Assembly: GCA_023489405.1 (NCBI GenBank)
Contig: JAMDCW010000027.1
Span: 10,431 to 15,977 of the forward strand
Reading direction: 5' to 3'
Length of the DNA stretch: 5,547 nt
Source: Chloroflexota bacterium
Lineage (GTDB): Bacteria; Chloroflexota; UBA4733
The notes under the pieces were generated by a model, which saw only the letters and a list, made by a program, of their open reading frames with translations, did no database searches and was not told the origin of the DNA. The translations under genes and the position numbers were made by a program. The first letter of the stretch is position 1; each line of letters opens with the position of its first letter. Shown here piece after piece: positions 1-5,547 of this stretch.

Positions 1-562
1 CCGCGGCGGCCATATTGATCTGCATAGGAACAAAGGCCACGAAAGCCGCCGTTGCCAGGGCTAACCAGCGTTCACGCGGCGCCAGAAGCCGGGCGAATAA
101 CCATGACAGCCACACGGTGGCCGCGCCGTAGAGCAACGAGAGTAACCTCACCACTTCAACGTGCTGCCGCTGTGGTAAGCCGAGTGTCAGCTTATAGAGG
201 ACAGCGGCGCTCGCGTAGTAGAGTGGGGGCTGATGGAATTCGTAGCGAATAGCAGCGATCGACTGCCCGGGAGGAAAATGCTCGCTGACAAGTGTGCTCA
301 AAAGGTGGGCGGGGTCATCTCCAGGACGTAAAACTGGCAGTTGAAAGTTTGTCGCGACAAATTTCACATAGTTCCAGTGGGCCGGTTCATCGGGATTATT
401 GAATGGCGGCGTCACCGCATCCCAAACAACGCCGAGCCCAAGGAATGCCAGGAGAATGAGCGCCAAGAGGGCAAGATCGAAACGCCCCTGAGGGAATGCC
501 GCTTTCTGACTGCCTTCGTGAGACGTCGCCTCAGGCGCCTCCGCCGGTACCGTTCTCGTCAC
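1..562 (-). CDS. Membrane glycosyltransferase (GT-C / DUF2142-like), N-terminal part, runs off the left edge
   Basis: The 187 visible codons start with GTG at 562 and leave the window at base 1. A hydrophilic N-terminus (residues 1-27) is followed by a membrane segment (about 29-47), a long extracytoplasmic-type loop, and further hydrophobic segments at about 137-158 and 163-182. The loop carries NPDEPAHWNYVKF (56-68) and HQPPLYY (110-116). An acidic DE pair after the first membrane span and a PPLYY motif are typical of polytopic GT-C enzymes that use lipid-phosphate sugars (GT39/ArnT/PMT-like and DUF2142 families). The GTG overlaps the stop of the upstream GT2 gene as GTGA, and a GGAG lies 8 bases upstream, which together fix the start. 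An ATG a few bases upstream (569) is out of frame and hits a stop after 12 codons. Inferred role: transfer of a sugar from a lipid carrier to a surface glycan or protein. The acceptor is unknown and the C-terminal part is not visible. Confidence 0.8.
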   Translation of the reverse strand, partial: MTRTVPAEAPEATSHEGSQKAAFPQGRFDLALLALILLAFLGLGVVWDAVTPPFNNPDEPAHWNYVKFVATNFQLPVLRPGDDPAHLLSTLVSEHFPPGQSIAAIRYEFHQPPLYYASAAVLYKLTLGLPQRQHVEVVRLLSLLYGAATVWLSWLFARLLAPRERWLALATAAFVAFVPMQINMAAA

Positions 563-1377
563 GAAGCATGCTCCGATCGCTGCTGGTTATACCGCCCTAA
601 GCGAGCATAGAGCAGGATACGCAACACATCACCTACCATACGCACAGTATCACGCACCGGCCGCACCTTGCTTGCCCGGCCATAGTACCACTGCACGCCT
701 ACCTCCACTACATTCAACTTCCATCGCCGGGCGAGGAATAAGAGCTCGATGTCAAAACCCGTTACCATTCCCCCGCGAACAGGCTCGGCATCAGCGCCGT
801 AGAGCAACATCCGCTGGAAGAGCTGGTGGGCCACTGCCGTACGAAATCCCTTGAAACCACACTGGGAATCCCGAACTCCTGGCAGCAGCACGCTACGATA
901 CAGGAGATTGTAGACACGTCCCATGACGTGCCGGTACGCTGGCTCATTGTAACGATGGGCGCCGGCGCTTTCCCGAGAGCCGATGACGACGTCGGCGCCA
1001 CCAGACAGGAGCGGCAAGATGCGCTCGAGCTCTTCGATGGGCACAGAGAGGTCGGCGTCGGAAAACACGACATATGGCGCTTGGGCGGCGAGTATGCCGG
1101 TACGTACCGCATATGCCTTGCCACGATGGTCGCTGGCAATGACCTGGACGCGCGCCTCCTGCTCTTGCCACCCCCGGGCGATGGCGAGGGTGCGGTCATC
1201 GCTTCCGTCATCCACAACGATGACATTCCACGGATACGGCTGGCGGCGCAAGTAGGCGACGACACGCTCGAGCGTCTCCGGAAGGCGGGTCTCTTCGTTG
1301 TAGGCGGGGATGATGAGGTCGACACCCTGAAGCAGGGCCTCTGGAAGGTGTTCACGCGTGCCACCGTGTTGAGTCAT
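559..1377 (-). CDS. ALG5-like family 2 glycosyltransferase (polyprenyl-phosphate sugar synthase type)
   Basis: This is a complete 272-residue GT-A-fold glycosyltransferase. The N-terminal strand VDLIIPAYNEETRLPETL (19-36) is followed by VVDDGSDD (54-61), which binds the nucleotide, and by SDADLS (106-111), the metal/nucleotide DxD-type motif. RDSQCGFKGF (169-178) and GFDIELLFLA (207-216) are both characteristic of the dolichyl-phosphate glucosyltransferase (ALG5, DPG synthase) branch. Known members move glucose or a related sugar from UDP-sugar to a polyprenyl phosphate at the cytoplasmic face; the sugar here cannot be read from sequence. There is no clear transmembrane segment. I chose the ATG at 1377 because it overlaps the preceding stop as ATGA. 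A TTG five codons upstream (1392) is possible but has a poorly spaced Shine-Dalgarno. The stop overlaps the GTG of the next gene, so all three are probably one transcript. Pairing with a GT-C enzyme suggests it supplies that enzyme's lipid-linked donor (inference). Confidence 0.9.
   Translation of the reverse strand: MTQHGGTREHLPEALLQGVDLIIPAYNEETRLPETLERVVAYLRRQPYPWNVIVVDDGSDDRTLAIARGWQEQEARVQVIASDHRGKAYAVRTGILAAQAPYVVFSDADLSVPIEELERILPLLSGGADVVIGSRESAGAHRYNEPAYRHVMGRVYNLLYRSVLLPGVRDSQCGFKGFRTAVAHQLFQRMLLYGADAEPVRGGMVTGFDIELLFLARRWKLNVVEVGVQWYYGRASKVRPVRDTVRMVGDVLRILLYARLGRYNQQRSEHAS
571..574 (-). promoter_or_regulatory. Ribosome binding site deciding the GTG start at 562
   Basis: Read on the minus strand, GGAG lies 8 bases before the GTG start of the GT-C gene, inside the last codons of the ALG5-like gene. 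It supports the GTGA overlap start over the nearby ATG, whose frame closes at once. Confidence 0.5.
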
Positions 1378-2298
1378 CGCCAAAAATGCCAATCACCACT
1401 GAGGAGCCGATCGATCTCTTCCTCTGCAACAAGTCGTTGCCGCTGGACCTCGTGGCGTAAGCGCAGATAGCGCGGCAGCGCGAAGAGAGCAGCGCCCTGG
1501 CCACGCAACCAGGCTCGTGCGGCAGGTTCACGTCCATGTGGCAATGCCTTCAAAGACAGCCACAGCTCTCGCGCCACATGGAGCGGCAAGTACCGTCGGA
1601 AGAGTTTTCCCGGCATATTCTTTACAAACACCAGAACGAAGTTTCGACCACAGCGGTATGAGGCATAGCTTCCCCCACCGGTGGCGCTGCCGTGATGATA
1701 GACCACCGCGTGAGGGGCGAAGCGGCAGTGCCAGCCCCGAAGGTGAGCACGGAACGACCAATCGATGTCTTCGCAGTAGGAGACCAGGCCTTCATCGAAG
1801 AGTCCGACATCTTCGAGCGCCGCTCTCCTATAGAGCGCTGCGGCTGCCATTGCGCTGAAGACGTGAGGGCTCTGATCATACTGGCCTCGATCAATCTCCC
1901 ACACGCCCCGGTTACCCGGAGTGCCATCACGACGATAGAAATCTCCTGCTGAGTTGATGGTCTTACGATCTTTGATAAAGAGGATTTTGCTCGCACATGC
2001 TCCAATGTGTGGATCAGCGCCGCAGGCTGCTTCCAGGTGCTCCAGCCAGCGTGGTGCAGGCTCGGTGTCATTATTGAGCAACACGATGCCATCGCCCCGT
2101 GCACTGCGAATACACGCGTTGAAGGCGGCAGCGATTCCCGGACGTCTACCAAGCTGGACGAGGCGTACTGCCGGGTAGCGTCGCCGGAGGAGCTCTACCG
2201 ATCTCATCAGGCAAGCGTGTTTGGTGCTGTAGCGCATCGAGACAAGGGATGAGAAGGCGCTGACCGTTCCAGTTTGGAATGGTCACACTAATCTGCAA
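1374..2298 (-). pseudogene. Rhamnosyltransferase-type family 2 glycosyltransferase, disrupted near the 5' end
   Basis: Two frames together read as one GT2 protein of the WbbL/rhamnosyltransferase type. From a TTG at 2298 the first frame gives MQISVTIPNWNGQRLL and continues to LPDEI at 2200, the normal first strand and helix. From 2201 the homology resumes in another frame as SVELLRRRYP and stays open to the stop at 1374-1376. The segment expected between them (of the VVVDNGSTDG type, which holds nucleotide in this fold) is absent. Later motifs are intact: LLNNDTEP, NSAGDFYRRDG, the catalytic ED in YCEDIDWSFRAHLRGW, HHGSATGGG and KNMPG. The first frame ends at a TAG at 2146-2148, giving a 50-residue product. 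A gene caller could instead start at ATG 2237 or 2207, but such a protein would lack the first strand and nucleotide site. Restoring about 10-11 codons would give roughly 320 residues, usual for the family. A sequence error is possible but would have to remove about 30 bases. Confidence 0.75.
2196..2208 (-). other. Apparent deletion/frameshift junction in the GT2 gene
   Basis: On the minus strand GATGAGATC (Asp-Glu-Ile, first frame) runs directly into TCGGTAGAG (Ser-Val-Glu, second frame), sharing the TC. The shared bases are consistent with a deletion between short TCG repeats, of a length that is 3n+2 (for example 32 bases). The mechanism is inference. The frame change and the missing motif are read from the sequence and from the family pattern. 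Confidence 0.6.
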
Positions 2299-2304
2299 TC
2301 TCTT

Positions 2305-2311
2305 CCACCTT
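2305..2311 (-). promoter_or_regulatory. Ribosome binding site for the TTG start at 2298
   Basis: AAGGTGG on the minus strand sits 6 bases before a TTG. In that frame the nearest upstream stop is at 2323-2325, so the start must lie within 2322-2284, and the TTG is the best-placed candidate (a GTG at 2286 is the alternative). It shows that the gene began well upstream of the ATG at 2237. Confidence 0.5.
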
Positions 2312-2355
2312 GCCCGATTATCCTACCGGCTCACCCCTACTCGGTGGCTCACTCT

Positions 2356-2361
2356 ATCATA
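2356..2361 (-). promoter_or_regulatory. Possible -10 box for the glycosyltransferase operon
   Basis: TATGAT on the minus strand (one mismatch from TATAAT) lies about 58 bases upstream of the TTG start. This would give a transcript leader of about 50 bases. I see no matching -35 box, so the call is weak and rests on placement in the divergent intergenic gap. Confidence 0.2.
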
Positions 2362-2393
2362 CATGGGGATATACTCCGAGAGGCTCTTTCTGC

Positions 2394-3659
2394 ATGCAAC
2401 GGTCATGGCGTATTTTTCTCGTCTCCCTCAGTATGGGTTTTCTCTGCCTCATCTCATTCTCGGCGGGCGTCTGGAGTGCCCCGATCATCCGCACCTTGCT
2501 CGGTATAAGCGCTGGAGTGCCTGCTGGGGAAGCAGAGATCAAAGTGTTCTGGCAAGCGTGGTCTCTCGTCATGCAACACTACGTCGACCGGCAAAAGGTT
2601 CATCCCCACGAGATGGAGTACGGCGCTATTCGCGGCATGCTGGCAACCCTTGACGATCCCTATCACACGCGCTTCCTCACGCCGAAGGAATTCGGACAGC
2701 AAGAACAAAGCCTCCAGGGGCGCCTAACCGGAATTGGCGTAGTCCTCATCTCTCGTAGCGGCCAGATCGTCATCGACCAAGTGTACCCTCAAAGTCCTGC
2801 TACCCAGGCTGGTCTCAAGCTCGGAGATACCATCCTGGCGGTAAACAACCGCTCGGTACAGGGCATGAACCTCACGGATATCGCTCGGCTAATCCGAGGT
2901 CCGCAAGGTACAACGGTCACGCTCACCATTGCGCCGGCAGGAAGCACGAGCACGCGTACGCTCACCCTCACACGGAAGCCTCTCCACGTCGCTTCCGTCC
3001 GCTGGGCAATGGCGCCAGGGACGCGATTTGCCGATATAGCTATCCGTGACTTTAGTATGGGAACAACCAGTGAGCTCCGTGCAGCAGTCCGGCAGGCTAA
3101 GGCCGCTGGTGCCTTGGCGATGCTCCTCGACCTCCGGAATGACCCCGGCGGCCTTCTTGATGAAGCGATATCCGCTGCGAGCACATTTCTCTCCTCCGGA
3201 ACGGTGCTCGAAGAACGTAATGCCCAGGGGGCCGTTCAACGGATAGCGGTCGCAGGAACTCCTCTGGATACAACGACGCCACTGGTTTTGCTCGTCAATC
3301 ACGATACTGCCAGCGCCGCGGAAATTTTCGCCGCGGCACTGCGCGATAATCATCGGGCAGTCATCATCGGCACCCAAACCCTTGGCACAGGAACAGTTCT
3401 CTCTACCTTCCGTCTTCAGGATGGATCGGCACTTTTCCTCGGCACGCAAGAGTGGCTTACCCCCAGTGGCGCCTCACTCTGGCTGCACGGTATTAAGCCG
3501 GACATTCTCGTCTCGCTTCCTAAAAATGACAGCCCGATATTCCCCGCGACACTCGCGTTTCCCACAATGCACACTCAGTTACCAACGCTCGCCGACCCTG
3601 TCCTGGTACGTGGGCTGGATTTACTGGAGCAGGCTGCTACCAGCTCACACAGCCAGTGA
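2394..3659 (+). CDS. Membrane-anchored S41 (CtpA-like) peptidase with PDZ domain, catalytic Lys replaced
   Basis: This 421-residue protein has a signal-anchor at residues 6-25 after a short basic N-terminus, so the bulk should lie outside the cytoplasm. Next come the S41 N-terminal helix region with LATLDDPYHTRFLTPKEF (83-100) and a PDZ domain (about 112-180, GIGVVLI to VTLTIAP, containing SPATQAGLKLGD). The S41 core has LDLRNDPGGLLDEAI (245-259) and TASAAEIFAAAL, with the expected nucleophile Ser307 (AGC at 3312). C-terminal processing peptidases use a Ser/Lys dyad with Lys 25 residues after Ser, in FGKG; here that place is LGTG with Thr332 (ACA at 3387). The enzyme may be inactive or belong to a variant subfamily. 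I chose the ATG at 2394 because it begins a normal anchor and has GAGAGG upstream; a TTG at 2310 would add 28 residues without a ribosome site and bury the anchor. It stands alone, divergent from the glycosyltransferase operon. The target is unknown. Confidence 0.9.
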   Translation: MQRSWRIFLVSLSMGFLCLISFSAGVWSAPIIRTLLGISAGVPAGEAEIKVFWQAWSLVMQHYVDRQKVHPHEMEYGAIRGMLATLDDPYHTRFLTPKEFGQQEQSLQGRLTGIGVVLISRSGQIVIDQVYPQSPATQAGLKLGDTILAVNNRSVQGMNLTDIARLIRGPQGTTVTLTIAPAGSTSTRTLTLTRKPLHVASVRWAMAPGTRFADIAIRDFSMGTTSELRAAVRQAKAAGALAMLLDLRNDPGGLLDEAISAASTFLSSGTVLEERNAQGAVQRIAVAGTPLDTTTPLVLLVNHDTASAAEIFAAALRDNHRAVIIGTQTLGTGTVLSTFRLQDGSALFLGTQEWLTPSGASLWLHGIKPDILVSLPKNDSPIFPATLAFPTMHTQLPTLADPVLVRGLDLLEQAATSSHSQ

Positions 3660-3764
3660 GCGCAGACAGCACACGCCCCAGCCACTTGGTATCTAAGCGG
3701 CTGCGCCCCTGTGCCTTATCAGAGGATTCTCTCGCCATAATGTCGCTTGCTGCAGCCTTCCCAC

Positions 3765-5273
3765 TCACAGGCCGTAGAGCAGAGCATACTTCTGCTGGAC
3801 ATAGTCAAGGAAATACTGGGGATTCAGCGGCTCTCCTGTCACGCGGCGCAAGAGCTCTTCCGCCTGATAGGTGGCGCCATGCCGGTGGATCCGTTCGCGA
3901 AGCCACTCTCTGATAAAAAGCAGGTCGCCCCGCGCGATACGTTCTTCGCAATCAGGAAATATCCGGCGCAGCGCTGCGGCGATTTGAGCGCTATAGAGCG
4001 TGCCAAGCGTATATGTGGGGAAGTAGCCGAACGAGCCGTACGACCAGTGGACATCTTGGAGCACACCATCGGCATCGCGTTCGGGCACGATGCCGAGCAA
4101 CTCGGCCATTTTCTGATTCCAGGCATCCGGTAGGTCGTTCGCCTCAAGAGCACCTTCGATGAGCGCTACCTCTAATTCGAAGCGCAGGATGATATGGAGG
4201 TTATACGTCACCTCATCAGCTTCCACGCGGATAAAACTGGGACGCACATGATTGATGGCCAGGAGGAAATCTTCTTCAGAGACATTGCCGAGCTGTGCCG
4301 GGAAAGCTGCAGTCAAGCGAGGATACCAATGGTGCCAAAAGGGGGCACTACGGCCGACAACGTTCTCCCATAGGCGAGACTGTGATTCGTGCATCCCCAG
4401 TGAAGGACTGGAAGCGAGTGGGGTACGGGTAAGCTCCGGAGCGAGACCTTGCTCATAGAGTGCATGGCCACCTTCGTGGATTGTGCCAAAAAGGGCAACA
4501 GGTAATTCGTTTTCATAGACACGCGTCGTTATGCGGACGTCTGCTGGAGAGAAACTTGTAGTAAAAGGGTGAGGTGAGGTATCTTGCCGGCCAGATTCAA
4601 AGTCGAACCCCATCGCTTGAAGGACATCGAGGCCAAATTTCCACTGTTGATCCGTAGGAAAGTGCTGGGTAAGGATACCGCGGTTGGGCTCTCGCCCGCT
4701 CTGGCGAATAGCAGTAAGGAGATCGACGGCTGGTTGCCGGATGCGCACCAGGACCGCCGCGGTAGCTGCGGTTGTCTGCCCTGGTTCATACTCGTCAAGG
4801 AGGGCATCATAAGGGGTTGCGACATACCCTATGTAAGCTGCTTCGCGCCGTTTCAAATCGACGAGCCGTGCGAGGTCGCCTTGAAAGAGAGAGAACTGCG
4901 ATGCCGCTCGCGCTCGATGCCAGCTCTCGAATGCTCGTGAGCTCGCCCCGGCAAGCTCTTTGACGAACACCGTGGGCAGCTTCACGGCGCGCTCTACCGC
5001 ACGCCGTGTCTCTCGCAGTAGTCCGGTGGCGAGACCACCGGTGAATGGAAGAGGACCATTCCCTTCCCGTTCGGCGGTTTCGAGTGCGGTTCGTAGAGCA
5101 GAGTTCGTCAGTCGCTCATGGGCAATACCCTGTAATGTCGCGAGCTGATACGCTCGCGCACCAGCACCTTTCGGCGGCATCTTGGTTTGCTGATCCCAAT
5201 CCAGCAAGGAAATGGCGGCTTGAATATCAGCAAGCTCCTGGAGGAGCTGCAACAGATCGTTCCAGGCAGTCAC
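3765..5273 (-). CDS. M32 family metallocarboxypeptidase (carboxypeptidase Taq type)
   Basis: This is a complete 502-residue protein, the usual length for M32 enzymes, which remove C-terminal residues with broad specificity using a metal ion in the cytoplasm. Visible motifs, in order, are LLDWDQQTKMPPKGAGAR (23-40); SPHPF (233-237); the metal-binding HEGGH (266-270); MHESQSRLWEN (294-304), with Glu296 as the third ligand 30 residues after His266, as in the family; IRVEADEVTYNLHI (348-361); and QDVHWSYGSFGYFPTYTLG (406-424). No residue looks damaged. The start is GTG at 5273, with AAAGGA on the minus strand ending 5 bases upstream, and it matches the normal N-terminus (WNDLLQLLQELADI). The gene is convergent with the S41 peptidase (105-bp gap) and divergent from the nucleotidyltransferase (161-bp gap), so it is probably transcribed alone. 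It has no signal peptide. It carries the family's usual generic peptide-turnover role, with no evident link to the glycan genes. Confidence 0.96.
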   Translation of the reverse strand: MTAWNDLLQLLQELADIQAAISLLDWDQQTKMPPKGAGARAYQLATLQGIAHERLTNSALRTALETAEREGNGPLPFTGGLATGLLRETRRAVERAVKLPTVFVKELAGASSRAFESWHRARAASQFSLFQGDLARLVDLKRREAAYIGYVATPYDALLDEYEPGQTTAATAAVLVRIRQPAVDLLTAIRQSGREPNRGILTQHFPTDQQWKFGLDVLQAMGFDFESGRQDTSPHPFTTSFSPADVRITTRVYENELPVALFGTIHEGGHALYEQGLAPELTRTPLASSPSLGMHESQSRLWENVVGRSAPFWHHWYPRLTAAFPAQLGNVSEEDFLLAINHVRPSFIRVEADEVTYNLHIILRFELEVALIEGALEANDLPDAWNQKMAELLGIVPERDADGVLQDVHWSYGSFGYFPTYTLGTLYSAQIAAALRRIFPDCEERIARGDLLFIREWLRERIHRHGATYQAEELLRRVTGEPLNPQYFLDYVQQKYALLYGL

Positions 5274-5278
5274 GATAG

Positions 5279-5285
5279 TCCTTTC
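5279..5285 (-). promoter_or_regulatory. Ribosome binding site for the M32 GTG start
   Basis: GAAAGGA on the minus strand lies 5 bases upstream of the GTG at 5273. Its good spacing supports a non-ATG start for this gene. Confidence 0.6.
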
Positions 5286-5359
5286 TCGCTCCGCGCCGAG
5301 CGCCGAATGCTTGCCCTTGACAAGCCTACCACTAACTTTCCCATGATCAGCAAGCTTCT

Positions 5360-5388
5360 GTTATTGTCAGCAATAATGAACCCGTCAA
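5360..5388 (-). promoter_or_regulatory. Sigma70-like promoter for the M32 gene
   Basis: On the minus strand a TTGACG (-35, one mismatch, at 5383-5388) is followed after 17 bases by AATAAC (-10, two mismatches, at 5360-5365). Transcription would begin near 5353 and leave a leader of about 80 bases before the GTG at 5273. The spacing is ideal but the -10 is mediocre. The organism's sigma consensus is unknown, so this is a candidate only. Confidence 0.4.
5361..5376. repeat. 16-bp inverted repeat overlapping the M32 promoter -10 (possible operator)
   Basis: TTATTG, a 4-base spacer TCAG and CAATAA form perfect 6-base arms. The element covers most of the proposed -10 box of the M32 promoter and lies about 60 bases upstream of the divergent nucleotidyltransferase start, a position where a dimeric repressor could act. 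There is no direct evidence of binding, and a short AT-rich palindrome can arise by chance. Confidence 0.3.
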
Positions 5389-5393
5389 GCGGG
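5381..5393. repeat. Small GC-rich inverted repeat around the M32 promoter -35
   Basis: CCCG and CGGG flank the 5-base loop TCAAG, and the proposed -35 hexamer of the M32 promoter overlaps this loop. There is no following T-tract, so it does not look like a terminator. It could be a weak hairpin or a protein site, or could be chance. Confidence 0.2.
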
Positions 5394-5420
5394 GGTATTG
5401 GTCAACGGCAGACGATCTTT

Positions 5421-5427
5421 AAAGGAG
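5421..5427 (+). promoter_or_regulatory. Ribosome binding site of the nucleotidyltransferase gene
   Basis: AAAGGAG lies 7 bases before the ATG at 5435. This near-ideal Shine-Dalgarno fixes the start. I could not find a convincing plus-strand promoter in the 161-bp gap upstream. Confidence 0.7.
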
Positions 5428-5434
5428 TAGGTAG

Positions 5435-5547
5435 ATGAAGGGACTGATACTAGGGGCAGGCTATGCCACACGTCTGGGAGAGTTGACGCGTGACCGTCCC
5501 AAGCCGCTGCTGCCGATCGCCGGCCGGCCGATTCTCGATTATCTCCT
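5435..5547 (+). CDS. Sugar-phosphate nucleotidyltransferase, N-terminal part, runs off the right edge
   Basis: The 37 visible codons begin MKGLILGAGYATRLGEL and continue to RPKPLLPIAGRPIL. This is the nucleotide-binding signature of the NTP_transferase family (GxGxxTRL loop followed by PKPLLPIAG), whose members join a nucleoside triphosphate to a sugar-1-phosphate to make an NDP-sugar. The first glycine-rich loop binds the triphosphate, and the Lys in PKP contacts phosphate. The sugar and nucleotide (thymidylyl-, uridylyl- or guanylyltransferase) cannot be told from so short a piece. ATG with AAAGGAG 7 bases upstream gives a confident start. It is divergent from the M32 gene, and its product could supply donors for glycosyltransferases such as those at the left of the window, though they are not in one operon (inference). 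Confidence 0.88.
   Translation, partial: MKGLILGAGYATRLGELTRDRPKPLLPIAGRPILDYL

Noticed and set aside
123..808. 15-base direct repeat GCGCCGTAGAGCAAC at 123 and 794, with related GTAGAGCA at 3774 and 5094
   Set aside because: The copies at 123 and 794, and the related one at 3774, lie in codons for LLYG in unrelated proteins, so chance codon choice explains them. There is no regular spacing or longer homology.
762..1364. Second minus-strand open frame of 200 codons overlapping the ALG5-like gene
   Set aside because: It is a frame-shifted copy of the ALG5-like gene, whose own frame carries all the family motifs.
826..1470. Long plus-strand open frame (214 codons) antisense to the two GT2 genes
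   Set aside because: It is the complement shadow of well-supported GT2 coding sequence on the minus strand. The translation shows no recognisable domain and there is no ribosome site.
2370..2375. TATACT as a -10 box for the S41 peptidase gene
   Set aside because: Transcription would start at about 2382, inside or after the GAGAGG ribosome site, leaving almost no leader. No -35 box is visible at the right distance.
3660..3764. Terminator between the convergent S41 and M32 genes
   Set aside because: Only a 4-bp AGAG-gatt-CTCT hairpin (3721-3732) and the short GCTGCAGC palindrome are present. Neither has a T-tract on either strand, so no intrinsic terminator can be supported.
5233..5248. AGCTCCT-gg-AGGAGCT inverted repeat in the 5' coding part of the M32 gene
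   Set aside because: It falls in codons for a leucine/glutamate-rich helix (LLQEL) and has a two-base loop. Most likely it is a codon-composition coincidence.

Overview
The window looks like chromosomal DNA from a moderately GC-rich bacterium that uses GTG and TTG starts freely. The mix of genes (a PDZ-containing S41 peptidase with a single N-terminal anchor, an M32 carboxypeptidase, GT2 and GT-C glycosyltransferases) would suit a Chloroflexota-like or other thermophile-related lineage. That placement is only an impression from protein style, because there is no marker gene here.

Left part (1-2298, minus strand). Three glycosyltransferase genes are packed head to tail and read right to left. 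First is a rhamnosyltransferase-type GT2 gene (2298 to 1374) that appears broken near its 5' end. Second is a complete ALG5-like GT2 (1377 to 559), which resembles dolichyl/undecaprenyl-phosphate sugar synthases. Third is the N-terminal third or so of a multi-spanning GT-C / DUF2142-like glycosyltransferase (562 to the left edge). The junctions are ATGA and GTGA four-base overlaps, so this is a translationally coupled operon. A coherent inference is that the ALG5-like enzyme charges a lipid carrier with a sugar and the membrane GT-C enzyme uses such lipid-linked sugars outside the membrane.

Middle (2299-3764). A 95-bp divergent intergenic region separates the operon from a plus-strand S41/CtpA-like peptidase with a membrane anchor and a PDZ domain. 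Its nucleophile serine is present, but the usual catalytic lysine position is threonine. The 105-bp gap after it lies between convergent genes and shows no convincing terminator.

Right part (3765-5547). A complete, textbook M32 (Taq-type) metallocarboxypeptidase lies on the minus strand. A 161-bp divergent intergenic region, holding a plausible promoter and two small inverted repeats, separates it from the first 37 codons of a sugar-phosphate nucleotidyltransferase on the plus strand. That gene is again consistent with a glycan-precursor neighbourhood.

The two observations most worth follow-up are the 5' lesion in the first GT2 gene, which removes the nucleotide-binding segment and shifts the frame, and the Lys-to-Thr replacement in the S41 peptidase. 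I saw no RNA gene, CRISPR array, insertion sequence or phage gene.
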